Of a stretch of DNA of 35,282 nt, positions 16,106 to 24,898 are shown in pieces. Position 1 is the stretch's first letter. Each line of letters begins with the position of its first letter. The notes below the pieces were generated by a model. The model was not told where the DNA came from and ran no database searches. It saw only the letters and a list, made by a program, of their open reading frames with translations. A program made the translations under genes and the position numbers. The DNA comes from Anaerolineales bacterium (GTDB taxonomy: Bacteria > Chloroflexota > Anaerolineae > Anaerolineales > UBA11579), in assembly GCA_016932165.1 (NCBI GenBank), contig JAFGDK010000052.1:1-35282 (forward strand), in the 5' to 3' direction.

Positions 16106-16133
16106 ACAGGCGCATAATCCCTCTTGCGCCTGT
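16106..16133. terminator. Hairpin, possible bidirectional terminator
   Basis: Nine-bp stem ACAGGCGCA/TGCGCCTGT with a ten-base loop, between the small frame ending at 16082 and the end of icd at 16172. The flanks are only mildly T-rich. Confidence 0.5.
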
Positions 16134-16171
16134 CAGTATATTCCATCTTTTCCTAAACCTACAGCAGAAGG

Positions 16172-17473
16172 TTATTTCATTTGAGTGATAATCTCGTCTG
16201 CAAACTCGGAGGTCTTCAGCCTGGTGGCGCCTTCCATCAACCGGTGCAAGTCATAGGTCACCCGCCTGGCACCAATCGCTTTTTCCATCGCTTCCACGAT
16301 CAGGTCAGCGGCTTCTTCCCAACCCATGTAGCGGAACATCATCTCGCCAGAGAGGATTACCGAACCGGGGTTGACCACATCTTGATCCGCATATTTGGGT
16401 GCTGTCCCATGAGTGGCTTCAAAGATCGCCGCACCGGTATCGTAGTTGATATTACCGCCGGGTGCGATCCCAATCCCACCGATTTGGGCAGCCAGCGCAT
16501 CTGAGAGATAATCGCCGTTCAGGTTCATCGTCGCCAGCACATCAAAGTCCCGCGCCCTGGTGATCGTCTGCTGGAAGACGATATCGGCAATCACATCCTT
16601 GACCAGCAGCTTGCCGGCTTTCAGTGCGGCATCCTGTTCCGCATTCGCCGCGGCTTCGCCTTTTTCTGCTTTCGTCCTTTCCCACTGTGCCCAGGTATAC
16701 ACCTTGTCCCCGAACTCGCGCTCAGCCAGGTCATAGCCCCAGTTGCGGAAAGCGCCCTCGGTAAACTTCATAATATTGCCCTTGTGCACCAGGGTCACAG
16801 AATCACGCTTATAGCGCAGGGCGTAATTAATTGCGGCCCGCACAATCCGCTCGGTGCCTTCCAACGAGATCGGTTTAAGCCCGATCCCTGATGAATCCGG
16901 GAAGCGGATCTTGGCAAATTCTTCCGGGAAGCTTTCGTTCAGCAATTGTTTGAACTTCTTGTTTTCTGCAGTCCCGTTCTCGAACTCAATTCCGGCATAG
17001 ATGTCTTCTGTGTTTTCCCGGAAGATCACCATATCGACGTATTCAGGATGCAGCACCGGGGAAGGCACACCCTCATAGTAGCGGACCGGGCGCACACAGG
17101 CATACAGGTCCAGCAGCTTGCGCAGGGCCACATTCAGCGAGCGGATCCCACCGCCAATTGGGGTCGTAAGCGGGCCTTTGATCCCCACCAGGAATTCCTC
17201 GAAGGCGCGCACTGTCTCATCAGGCAGCCATTTCCCCCATTTATCATAAGGTTTCTGGCCGGCAAACACTTCCATCCAATGGATTTTCCGTTTCCCGCCG
17301 TATGCTTTTTCCACCGCAGCATCGAACACGCGCACCGAAGCGCGCCAGATATCCGGACCAGTACCATCGCCCTCAATGAAGGGGAGGATCGGGTTATCCG
17401 GCACATTCAGCACACCGCTGGCAATCGTGATCTTCTCGCCATCTTCGGGCACCTGGATGATCGTATAGCTCAT
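16172..17473 (-). CDS. icd: NADP-dependent isocitrate dehydrogenase
   Basis: Protein of 433 residues, close to the E. coli enzyme in length and order. It converts isocitrate to 2-oxoglutarate and CO2 with NADP+, in the cytoplasm. Visible signatures: the substrate loop [12 protein letters not shown] (with the phosphorylatable-Ser position), the metal motif IVFQQTI and [16 protein letters not shown], and the cofactor site [17 protein letters not shown] followed by VTYDLHR. Lys-Tyr and the Tyr/Arg of the last motif are NADP-type residues. GAGGAG lies before the start. A 12-base palindrome AATACCGGTATT (17489-17500) lies just upstream and may be an operator. Confidence 0.96.
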   Translation of the reverse strand: MSYTIIQVPEDGEKITIASGVLNVPDNPILPFIEGDGTGPDIWRASVRVFDAAVEKAYGGKRKIHWMEVFAGQKPYDKWGKWLPDETVRAFEEFLVGIKGPLTTPIGGGIRSLNVALRKLLDLYACVRPVRYYEGVPSPVLHPEYVDMVIFRENTEDIYAGIEFENGTAENKKFKQLLNESFPEEFAKIRFPDSSGIGLKPISLEGTERIVRAAINYALRYKRDSVTLVHKGNIMKFTEGAFRNWGYDLAEREFGDKVYTWAQWERTKAEKGEAAANAEQDAALKAGKLLVKDVIADIVFQQTITRARDFDVLATMNLNGDYLSDALAAQIGGIGIAPGGNINYDTGAAIFEATHGTAPKYADQDVVNPGSVILSGEMMFRYMGWEEAADLIVEAMEKAIGARRVTYDLHRLMEGATRLKTSEFADEIITQMK

Positions 17474-17488
17474 AGGGAATTCTCCTCA

Positions 17489-17500
17489 AATACCGGTATT
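17489..17500. promoter_or_regulatory. Palindrome upstream of icd
   Basis: AATACCGGTATT, perfect 12-base palindrome, located 16 bases upstream of the icd ATG and between a possible -10 (TAATAC, minus strand) and the ribosome site. Possible operator; the regulator is unknown. Confidence 0.35.
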
Positions 17501-17608
17501 ATCGCTCAAGGGACAAAATAATGACCTGACCTGGCATGCATTTCTTACTTATGGGAGGAGTTGTGAACCTGCCAACCCGGGCTTGGCATAATCCATGCAC
17601 CGAAAAAT

Positions 17609-17637
17609 TTGCGCGGCTTGGTAATTTATACTATTAT
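17609..17637 (+). promoter_or_regulatory. Possible promoter of the HD-GYP gene
   Basis: TTGCGC (17609-17614), 17-base spacer, TATTAT (17632-17637). It lies upstream of ATG 17692 and so argues against earlier starts. Confidence 0.45.
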
Positions 17638-17691
17638 TCACTTATCCGGGTTTATCCTGGAGAGTGGGAAAGGCCCAGCCTGTGTCAGACA

Positions 17692-18843
17692 ATGACCGAG
17701 GCAGATAAATTTGATCTTCTAACTTATTTCGAAATCATCAACCGCCGCAAAGTAACGCTGATTTTGCAGGGACTATTGCTCCTTGCTACCAGCCTGATCG
17801 GCGGCTTGCTTTTGTTCAGGGGGCACAATACCCCCGGGCAGATTTTGCTGGCTTTCTCCGTCATCCTGATCATCCTGCTGCTGCTCAACCTGCGGGGAAA
17901 TTATAAAGCCTCGTTGATTGGGTTAGTGTGGGTCTCACCGGTCATGCTCACCCTCCTGATGATCGAAGGCGAAGGACTGCACGACCCTGGCATGGCTGGT
18001 TTCAGCCTTTACGTGATTGCAGCCACTCTGCTGATGGGGAAACGATACCTGCCGATTGCTTATGGAATCAGTATCGGCATGGTCGCATTTATCTACATTT
18101 CTGAGAACGCCCAATTATTTTCCTGGACATTCGACATGCGGTATACAGCCAGCTTCATCGATCTGATCACCGCATTGGTCATGCTTTCTATCATCACCGC
18201 CGTCCTCTGGATTGTGATGGACATCATTGAGGTCACGATCAATAAACTCATTACCGGTGAACACCAGATCAAGGAAGCCTATGACCTCACCCTGGAAGGC
18301 TGGTCTCGCGCATTGGAAATGCGCGATAAAGAAACCAGGGGACATTCCCGCAGGGTGACCTTACTAACCTTGAAAATCGGACAACGGATGGGCATCCCTC
18401 AGGAGAAACTCCACCACTTCCGGCGCGGTGCCTTGCTGCATGATATTGGCAAAATGGCTATTCCTGATGTGATTTTGCATAAACCCGGTAGCCTTGATGA
18501 GAAAGAATGGAAGGTCATCAAAAAGCATCCAGATTATGCATATGAGATGTTAAAGGATATCGATTTCCTGGAACCAGCCCTTGAAATCCCCCTGTTTCAC
18601 CACGAGCGATGGGATGGACAGGGATATCCCAAAGGCTTATCTGGGGAGGAAATTCCTTTGGCCGCCCGCATCTTTGCAGTTGTGGATAACTGGGATGCCC
18701 TGAATTCCAATCGCCCCTACCGCTCAGCCTGGAACCAGGAAGATGTGATCTCTTACATTAATCAAGAATCAGGGAAAAAGTTCGATCCTCAAATTGTCAG
18801 CATCTTCCTGGCAATCATCCGCGCCGATTACACGATGTGCTAA
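17692..18843 (+). CDS. Membrane HD-GYP phosphodiesterase
   Basis: Protein of 383 residues. Six hydrophobic helices (from about 20 to 178) form an N-terminal membrane module with no known sensor signature. The C-terminal part (about 200-375) is an HD-GYP domain with HDIGKMAIPD, HHERWDGQGYPKGL and DNWDALNSNRPYR, i.e. the metal and GYP residues are intact. It should hydrolyse cyclic di-GMP on the cytoplasmic side. The longer frame from 17536 runs through a likely promoter and adds non-family sequence, so I choose ATG 17692. No obvious ribosome site precedes this ATG. Confidence 0.87.
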   Translation: MTEADKFDLLTYFEIINRRKVTLILQGLLLLATSLIGGLLLFRGHNTPGQILLAFSVILIILLLLNLRGNYKASLIGLVWVSPVMLTLLMIEGEGLHDPGMAGFSLYVIAATLLMGKRYLPIAYGISIGMVAFIYISENAQLFSWTFDMRYTASFIDLITALVMLSIITAVLWIVMDIIEVTINKLITGEHQIKEAYDLTLEGWSRALEMRDKETRGHSRRVTLLTLKIGQRMGIPQEKLHHFRRGALLHDIGKMAIPDVILHKPGSLDEKEWKVIKKHPDYAYEMLKDIDFLEPALEIPLFHHERWDGQGYPKGLSGEEIPLAARIFAVVDNWDALNSNRPYRSAWNQEDVISYINQESGKKFDPQIVSIFLAIIRADYTMC

Positions 18844-18905
18844 CCAGCGGGCAGATATTTTTGGTACTAAAGGCTTCCCCTGTTTACCAGAATAATCTGG
18901 AATCC

Positions 18906-20633
18906 CTACCCCAGATTAACTTCCGGCACCTGCTCCTGAATAAGCGCCCGGATCGCATCGCTGCTTGTCTGGTTGAGGGCCTGGGCTGCCACTTGCCGGG
19001 CTTTCTCCATTGAAATTGAACGGATCAAAAGCTTTGCATAGGGGATTGCCGGTGGGTTCATACTGAACTCGTCCAGGCCCAGTCCCAATAGGATCGGAAT
19101 CGCCAGCAGTTCTCCAGCCATCTCCCCGCACAACCCAACCCATTTCCCTTTGGCATGGGCGGCTTCAATCACCTGCTTGATCAACCGGAAGACCGCCGGT
19201 TGGAACCCCGCCGCGATCTTCGCCACGGCTGCATTGGTGCGGTCTGCCGCCAGGGTATACTGGCTGAGATCATTGGTGCCGATTGAGAAGAAATCAACCA
19301 CATCGGCTAGCTGGTCTGCCATGATCGCCGCCGCGGGGATCTCGATCATGATTCCGATCTCCATCTCCTCGGCAATATCCTTGCCTTCCAAGCGCAGTTC
19401 AACTCTGCATTCTTCCAACAGTTCCCTGGTCTTCAGCACTTCATCCACCGTGGCAACCATTGGGAACATCAGCTTGAGATTATTACCGTACCCGGCGCGC
19501 AGCGCGGCTCTCAGCTGCGGCTTGAACAGCTGCGGACGGCTGAGACATAAACGAATTGCCCGTACACCCAGGAAGGGATTATCCTCCAGCGGCAAATCAA
19601 TGTAGGGGATATCCTTATCTCCGCCCACATCCAGCGAGCGCAGGATTACCGGCATCTTGCCAAAGGCATCAGCAATTGTTTTATAGCTCTTATACTGCTC
19701 CTCTTCAGATGGCAGGCTGTTTCTTTCCAGATATAAAAATTCTGACCGCAGCAGGCCTACCCCCTCCGCCCCGGAATCGAGTGCAGACCGGATACCATCT
19801 GCACTGCCGATATTCGCCACCACCTCCACCTGGTAGCCGTCAGTGGTGATTGCAGGCTCATGGGCCACTTTGGCTGCCACCCCCTTGACCTTGACGAAGG
19901 TCTCCTGGCGGAGAAGATAATCTGCCAGCGTAATTTCATCCGGTTTGACGATCACTATACCACTGTCCCCATCCACGATCAGCGAGGTGCCGTTCTTCAC
20001 CTTGCGCACCTTCTTGCCCGCTCCCACTACGGCCGGCAGCCCCAGGCTGCGGGCCAGGATGGCGGTATGCGAAGTCGCCCCTCCTTTTGAGGTGCAAAAC
20101 CCCAGCACATAAGTCTTATCCAGCAAAATTGTGTCGGATGGGGTTAAGTCTTTGGCGATAATGATCGAAGGTGTTAGCAGACCTTCAGTAGGCGATTCGG
20201 CTACCCCCAGCAAGATACGCAGCACCCGCGAACCCACATCCCGGATGTCTAAAGCCCTTGCGCTCAAATATTCATCATCCAGCGCTTCCATTATACCGGC
20301 GTAATTCTCCACCGTCTCTGAGAGTGCAGACTCAACATTCTGCTTTTCTTCCTCCACCAGCTTCTTGACCTTCCCCATCAGCTCTGGATCATCCAGCATC
20401 ATCGTCTGAGCCCTGAAAATCTCGGCATGCTCTTTTCCACTCTCCTGCAGCGCTTTCTCATAAACCTTATCTAATTGCTGGCGGGCTGTCTCAACCGCAC
20501 CAGCCAGGCGGGTCAATTCTGCCTCTGGATCTTCGATAATACATGAGTCAATCACCAACTCAGCGCGCTTGTAAACAAACGCCGGGCCGATTGCATATCC
20601 ATAAGAAGCCGAGATTCCTTCAATCGTTTTCAT
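18906..20633 (-). CDS. ptsI: PTS Enzyme I (phosphoenolpyruvate-protein phosphotransferase)
   Basis: Protein of 575 residues, the usual length. It takes phosphate from PEP and passes it to HPr, releasing pyruvate. Domains: HPr-binding helices (about 30-125), swivelling phospho-His domain with GGATSHTAI (His189), then the PEP-binding barrel with GVGLLRSEFLY, GTNDLSQYTLAADR and the catalytic Cys in LCGEMAGE. Its ATG overlaps the HPr stop (ATGA, 20630-20633). It is the last gene of a seven-gene leftward set that starts with ulaE at 25800, so general PTS enzymes appear to be induced with one dedicated pathway. Confidence 0.97.
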   Translation of the reverse strand: MKTIEGISASYGYAIGPAFVYKRAELVIDSCIIEDPEAELTRLAGAVETARQQLDKVYEKALQESGKEHAEIFRAQTMMLDDPELMGKVKKLVEEEKQNVESALSETVENYAGIMEALDDEYLSARALDIRDVGSRVLRILLGVAESPTEGLLTPSIIIAKDLTPSDTILLDKTYVLGFCTSKGGATSHTAILARSLGLPAVVGAGKKVRKVKNGTSLIVDGDSGIVIVKPDEITLADYLLRQETFVKVKGVAAKVAHEPAITTDGYQVEVVANIGSADGIRSALDSGAEGVGLLRSEFLYLERNSLPSEEEQYKSYKTIADAFGKMPVILRSLDVGGDKDIPYIDLPLEDNPFLGVRAIRLCLSRPQLFKPQLRAALRAGYGNNLKLMFPMVATVDEVLKTRELLEECRVELRLEGKDIAEEMEIGIMIEIPAAAIMADQLADVVDFFSIGTNDLSQYTLAADRTNAAVAKIAAGFQPAVFRLIKQVIEAAHAKGKWVGLCGEMAGELLAIPILLGLGLDEFSMNPPAIPYAKLLIRSISMEKARQVAAQALNQTSSDAIRALIQEQVPEVNLG

Positions 20634-20899
20634 TCAATTTCACCAAAATTATTCTCAACCAGTTCAACCAGGGCGTTTACTGCCGCTTCAGCATCCTCAC
20701 CGGCAGCAGCAATCGTGATCTCTGCGCCCTTATGGGCCCCAAGAGTAAGAACGGTCAGAATACTTTTGGCATTTGCGTTTCGGTCTTCGCAGGAGACAGT
20801 GATGTCGCTGGAAAATTTAGCAGCCGTCTGGACAAATACAGATGCCGGGCGGGCATGCAGTCCTACTTTATGGTTTACAACCACTTTCTTTTCTACCAT
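20630..20899 (-). CDS. ptsH: PTS phosphocarrier protein HPr
   Basis: Protein of 89 residues. His15 lies in GLHARPAS, the site that carries phosphate from Enzyme I to EIIA, and Ser46 lies in AKSIL, the regulatory site used by HPr kinase in species that have one. It begins nine bases after the E2 stop with AGGAG overlapping that stop, and its own stop overlaps ptsI. The coupling to a 2-oxo-acid dehydrogenase operon is unusual. Whether Ser46 is phosphorylated cannot be seen here. Confidence 0.97.
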   Translation of the reverse strand: MVEKKVVVNHKVGLHARPASVFVQTAAKFSSDITVSCEDRNANAKSILTVLTLGAHKGAEITIAAAGEDAEAAVNALVELVENNFGEIE

Positions 20900-20908
20900 T
20901 TCTCACTC

Positions 20909-22252
20909 CTAATATGTTGTCAGAATTGGATCCTCGAATCGGTCTTTCAGATCGGTAATGAATCTGGCAGCCACTGCGCCATCCACAATCCGGTGGTCGG
21001 CAGACAGGGTTATATGCATCACTGGTCGAGAGACAATCTGCCCATCAGGCAGCGGGACAGCCTCCGGATGCGTATTGCCAACTGCCAGGATAGCGGCTTC
21101 TGGCGGGTTGATGATAGCCTCAAACTTCTCAACCCCAAACGGGCCCAGGTTTGAAATTGTAAAAGTGCCGCCTTTCACTTCGCTGCTGACCAGTTTTCCT
21201 TCGCGAGCGCGCCCCGCCAGATCGTTGATCTCAGCAGCCAGTTGGCTGACCCCTTTCATATCTGCATTGCGCACCACCGGCACAATCAGCCCTGTCTCCA
21301 AAGCCACTGCCACACCAATATTGATCTCCTTGTGCAGCAAGATTGCCTCTTCGGCCAGCGAGCTGTTCATCCACGGGTGGCTCCGCAGAGCGACTGCCAC
21401 CAATTTTACCAACAAAGCCGTTGCCGAGACTTTCGGATCCCTCAATTTTTCTGCGTGGGCGTTCATCGCCTTTCGGGCAGCAACAAAATTGGTCATGTCC
21501 ACCCGCTCGGTGAACTTGATATGCGGGATCGTCTGGTAACTGTAGGTCATCCGCTCAGCGATCGTTTTGCGCATCCCGATCAGCGGAATTGCTTCTGGTT
21601 CCATGCTCCCCGTCGGAACAGGACTATCTGCCGGCTGTACCGGGGGCAGCAATGCTGGGGTGAAGGCTTCGACATCAAAGCCCTGGATGCGGCCTTTCGG
21701 GCCGGTGCCGGGCACCCGGGAAAGGTCAATCCCCTGCTCACGCGCAATCCGCCGGGCAGCAGGGGAGGCATAAACCTTTCCATCTGCTGCTGGAGGGGCC
21801 GTCTCAGCCGCGATCGCGGCTTCCACATCTGCCTTGGTCACCTTGCCATCCCGGCCAGTACCAGTCACCCCTGCAAGGTCCACCCCATAGGCAGACGCTA
21901 TATTTTGGGCGACGGGTGTCGCAGAGACGGCAGCCGGGGGTAAGGCTGTTTCGACTTTTGAGGCTTGCGCTTCTACCGCCGCGGCCTCTCCTGCCCCTGC
22001 TGGAAGAGACTCTCCCTCCCCCAGGATATAAGCGATCACGGTACCAATCGGCACCACATCGCCTTCTTTAGCAGAGATGCCGTCCAGCGTCCCGGTTCCA
22101 GGGGATTCAACATCGATCGCCACCTTATCGGTCTCGATCACCAGGATGATCTCGCCTTCGCGAACCTGATCTCCGTTCTGTTTTCGCCATTCAACCACGG
22201 TTCCGGTTTCCTGGTCCATATCCACTTTGGGCATAATCATTTCAACGGGCAT
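20909..22252 (-). CDS. 2-oxo-acid dehydrogenase E2 (dihydrolipoamide acyltransferase)
   Basis: Protein of 447 residues. Order: one lipoyl domain (1-78, lipoyl Lys43 in ETDKVAID), an Ala/Pro linker, a first E3/E1-binding motif (about 113-146, IASAYGVDLAGVTGTGRDG), a second one (about 162-197, ASPAARRIAREQGIDLSRVP), then the acyltransferase domain (about 220-447) with the catalytic His in ADHRIVDGA. It moves the acyl group from E1-bound TPP to CoA. Two peripheral-subunit-binding motifs in tandem are less common than one. It starts one base after the E1beta stop. The acyl substrate (acetyl from pyruvate or acetoin, or branched) is not fixed by sequence. No E3 gene is in the window. Confidence 0.93.
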   Translation of the reverse strand: MPVEMIMPKVDMDQETGTVVEWRKQNGDQVREGEIILVIETDKVAIDVESPGTGTLDGISAKEGDVVPIGTVIAYILGEGESLPAGAGEAAAVEAQASKVETALPPAAVSATPVAQNIASAYGVDLAGVTGTGRDGKVTKADVEAAIAAETAPPAADGKVYASPAARRIAREQGIDLSRVPGTGPKGRIQGFDVEAFTPALLPPVQPADSPVPTGSMEPEAIPLIGMRKTIAERMTYSYQTIPHIKFTERVDMTNFVAARKAMNAHAEKLRDPKVSATALLVKLVAVALRSHPWMNSSLAEEAILLHKEINIGVAVALETGLIVPVVRNADMKGVSQLAAEINDLAGRAREGKLVSSEVKGGTFTISNLGPFGVEKFEAIINPPEAAILAVGNTHPEAVPLPDGQIVSRPVMHITLSADHRIVDGAVAARFITDLKDRFEDPILTTY

Positions 22253-22253
22253 A

Positions 22254-23240
22254 TTACACCTTCAACTGGGCCAGATCGCGGGCTTTCTCGATGATATTTT
22301 CAACCTGCGGTACTGCATGATATTCCAGCATGCGGTTATAGGGGATCGGAATCTCTTCCCCGGCCAGGCGCATAATCGGCGCTTCCAGGTAACCAAAGGC
22401 CTCACTCTCAGCAATCACCGCCGCAAACTCGCCGCCGATGCCGCTGGTCTTGACGGCTTCATGCACGATCAATACCTTGCCAGTCTTCTTGACAGAATTG
22501 ATCAGAGTGTCTTTATCCAACGGGCGCAGCGTGCGGGGATCCACCACCTCTACATCAATCCCTTCCTTGGCCAGCTCTTCAGCCGCCTGGAGGGAACGCT
22601 GCACCATCACCGCTGTGGCGATGATCGTCAAATCCTTGCCCTCACGCTTGATATCCGCCTGCCCCAGGGGAATCGTGTACAGTTCCTCAGGTACCGGGCC
22701 CTTGGTCTTATACAGCAGCTTGTGCTCCACAAATACTACCGCATTGTTATCCCGGATCGAAGAGACCAACAACCCTTTTGCGTCATACGGGGTACTCGGC
22801 TGGACCACTTTCAAGCCCGGGATATGGGTAAACCAGTTCTCCAGGCTCTGGGAGTGGTGTTCTGCCGCACCTGTGCCAGAGCCGCTCGGCGTGCGCAACA
22901 CCATCGGCACGGTGGCCTTCCCGCCAAACATAAAACGCAGTTTGGCTGCTTGGTTGACCAGCTGTTCCGATGCCAGGGTAGTGAAATCCATAAACATGAT
23001 CTCAGCGATCGGACGCATCCCAATCAGCGCTGCGCCAACCGCGGCCCCCGTCAGGGCTAGCTCAGTAATCGGCACGTCCAGGATCCGTTCAGGGCCAAAT
23101 TGCTCCAGCATCCCGTATGACACCTGAAAGGCCCCGCCGTACTCGCCAATATCCTCACCGATCATGAAGACGCGCTCATCGCGCTCCATCTCCTGTGTCA
23201 TTGCTTCCCTGATGGCTTCTAAGTAAGTAATCTCTCTCAT
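22254..23240 (-). CDS. 2-oxo-acid dehydrogenase E1 beta subunit
   Basis: Protein of 328 residues, the normal E1beta length. Typical motifs: [13 protein letters not shown] at the start, [33 protein letters not shown], and the C-terminal domain with [16 protein letters not shown] and [15 protein letters not shown]. It completes the TPP site of E1 with the alpha subunit and helps decarboxylate a 2-oxo acid (or cleave acetoin). Its start overlaps the E1alpha stop by four bases. Sequence type is that of the AcoB/PdhB group; which of these is not settled here. Confidence 0.94.
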   Translation of the reverse strand: MREITYLEAIREAMTQEMERDERVFMIGEDIGEYGGAFQVSYGMLEQFGPERILDVPITELALTGAAVGAALIGMRPIAEIMFMDFTTLASEQLVNQAAKLRFMFGGKATVPMVLRTPSGSGTGAAEHHSQSLENWFTHIPGLKVVQPSTPYDAKGLLVSSIRDNNAVVFVEHKLLYKTKGPVPEELYTIPLGQADIKREGKDLTIIATAVMVQRSLQAAEELAKEGIDVEVVDPRTLRPLDKDTLINSVKKTGKVLIVHEAVKTSGIGGEFAAVIAESEAFGYLEAPIMRLAGEEIPIPYNRMLEYHAVPQVENIIEKARDLAQLKV

Positions 23241-24199
23241 GGCGCGTACACTCCTTCCAGCAAGGTGGCGACTTCTGGCTCGGGGCTGGCTTCCGCAAAC
23301 GCCCGGGCGGCTTCAATATCAGCATATCCTTGCTCTCTGATCTTTTCAATTTCTTCTTCGGTCAGCAGCTTCTCTTTCAGCACAACCTCAGTGAAACGCA
23401 CAATCGGATCTTTTTCTTTCCATTCGTCAATTTCTTCCTGCGTCCGGTAGCGGTTGCGGTCGCTCTTCGAGTGGCCTCGCCAGCGGTAGGTATCATTCAC
23501 CACCAGAGACGGCCCGTTGCCTGCCCGGGCATGCTCCACCGCTTTCTGCACCGCCTCACGGACCTCAAGCAGGTTGTTGCCGTTGGTAGATGTGCCCGGC
23601 ATGCCATACAGCTTGCCGAACTCGGCAATCTTCGCACTGTCTGCCCAATCCGAGGTGCGGAACGACATCGCATACTGGTTATTCTCGCAGATGAAGACCA
23701 CCGGGACCTGGAACAGCACCGCCAGGATCATCGATTCATGAAACGCTCCAGCTGATGCCGCACCATCCCCAAAAAAGGCCAGCAATACCCGGCCCTCTTT
23801 CTGCATCTTCAATCCGATGCCGACACCAACAGCCATCGGGATCCCCCCGGCCACTACGCCGTTGGCGCCCAGGTTGCCGCCTTCCACATCAGCAATGTGC
23901 ATTGAGCCGCCCCGTCCCCGGCAGTAGCCGTTGGCTTTGCCGTAAAACTCCGCCATCATCAAGTTTAAATCCGCGCCTTTTGCAATTGTCAGGCCATGAC
24001 CTCGGTGGTGGCCGATGATGAAATCGGTCGGTTCCAGTGTGCTGATCGAACCCACCGCCGATGCCTCCATGCCTATCGAGAGGTGCATCGTGCCGTGAAT
24101 TTTGCCAGCCATGTAGCTTTTTTCGGCCTGTTCCTCAAAAGCCCTGATCTGGTACATTTGCAGCAGATAGTCCTCTGCTTGCTGTTTGGTAATTTTCAT
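23237..24199 (-). CDS. 2-oxo-acid dehydrogenase E1 alpha subunit (pyruvate or acetoin type)
   Basis: Protein of 320 residues. The TPP motif runs from [15 protein letters not shown] to [10 protein letters not shown] (GDG...NN), and GRGGSMHI plus [16 protein letters not shown] are typical of the AcoA/PdhA group. It decarboxylates a 2-oxo acid, or cleaves acetoin, and passes the acyl unit to E2. ATG 24199 has GGAGGT placed eight bases upstream; the longer TTG start at 24214 would lie inside that site. It begins 33 bases after the ulaD-like stop, without a visible terminator, so it is probably in the same transcript. Confidence 0.94.
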   Translation of the reverse strand: MKITKQQAEDYLLQMYQIRAFEEQAEKSYMAGKIHGTMHLSIGMEASAVGSISTLEPTDFIIGHHRGHGLTIAKGADLNLMMAEFYGKANGYCRGRGGSMHIADVEGGNLGANGVVAGGIPMAVGVGIGLKMQKEGRVLLAFFGDGAASAGAFHESMILAVLFQVPVVFICENNQYAMSFRTSDWADSAKIAEFGKLYGMPGTSTNGNNLLEVREAVQKAVEHARAGNGPSLVVNDTYRWRGHSKSDRNRYRTQEEIDEWKEKDPIVRFTEVVLKEKLLTEEEIEKIREQGYADIEAARAFAEASPEPEVATLLEGVYAP

Positions 24200-24232
24200 T
24201 ATAGTTACCTCCAATACCTGTTCATAATTCGT

Positions 24233-24898
24233 TTATCCAACCCAATTGGCATCAATTAATTTCCGGAATTCCCTTGCAGTGCCGGCCGGGTTAGGCGTCT
24301 CCCTGATCGCCCGGCCAATGATAAACACCGAAATGTCAATCCCCTTAAAAAATGGGATCATCTCCACACCCAATCCGCCGGCCACTGAAACCTGGAACCC
24401 CATCTCGACCAGATGCTGGATGGTTTCCAGATCTCGCTGCTCCCAGCTCCGGGAGAGATTGCCTTCATCCCAACCGCGGTGGTAGACCATCCGGTCCACG
24501 CCGATTGCGCGCCATTGATCGGCGCGCCCCAGGATATCCCGGATGCCGGTCAGTTCAATGAACATTTCCTTGCCCGGGCGGGATTGTGCTTCCTCCCAGG
24601 CCAGACGGACAGTTTCCAGCGGGGCGGCACCAAGCACGGTCATCCAATCCGCGCCGGCATCAAAGGCCATCTTGGCCTCACCGCCGCCTACATCCGGTGA
24701 CTTAATATCCGCCAGAATCAAGTGATCCGGGCACAATTCCCGTACAGTGCGCACAGCCAGCATTCCGACTGATTTGCTCAGCGGGGTACCGATTTCAATT
24801 ACCTCGACCTCCTCCTTGACTTGCTGCACCATGGCCAAGGCAGGCGCCAGATCAAAGTAGTCCAATGCCAGTTGAATTTTAGGTTTCACGGCCATCAT
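24233..24898 (-). CDS. ulaD: UlaD-like 3-keto-L-gulonate-6-phosphate decarboxylase family (OMPDC suprafamily)
   Basis: Protein of 221 residues, a (beta/alpha)8 barrel. The Mg/catalytic set of the family is present: Asp64, Lys66, Asp69 in LADIKSPDVG, Glu115 in IELTG and His140 in VYHRG. It closely follows E. coli UlaD (decarboxylates 3-keto-L-gulonate-6-P to L-xylulose-5-P). However, aligned from memory without gaps around YHR, the UlaD Arg139 position is Trp143 here and Thr169 is Ala173 (as in hexulose-6-phosphate synthase), so the substrate may differ. The ATG overlaps the UlaE-like stop (ATGA). The name is by family, not proven function. Confidence 0.85.
   Translation of the reverse strand: MMAVKPKIQLALDYFDLAPALAMVQQVKEEVEVIEIGTPLSKSVGMLAVRTVRELCPDHLILADIKSPDVGGGEAKMAFDAGADWMTVLGAAPLETVRLAWEEAQSRPGKEMFIELTGIRDILGRADQWRAIGVDRMVYHRGWDEGNLSRSWEQRDLETIQHLVEMGFQVSVAGGLGVEMIPFFKGIDISVFIIGRAIRETPNPAGTAREFRKLIDANWVG

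Noticed and set aside
17536-17691. Upstream extension of the HD-GYP gene by 52 codons
   Set aside because: It runs through a likely promoter, has no ribosome site, and adds sequence that does not fit the membrane module.
21242-21943. 233-codon plus-strand frame opposite E2
   Set aside because: Antisense to a well-supported gene, with no ribosome site or family likeness.
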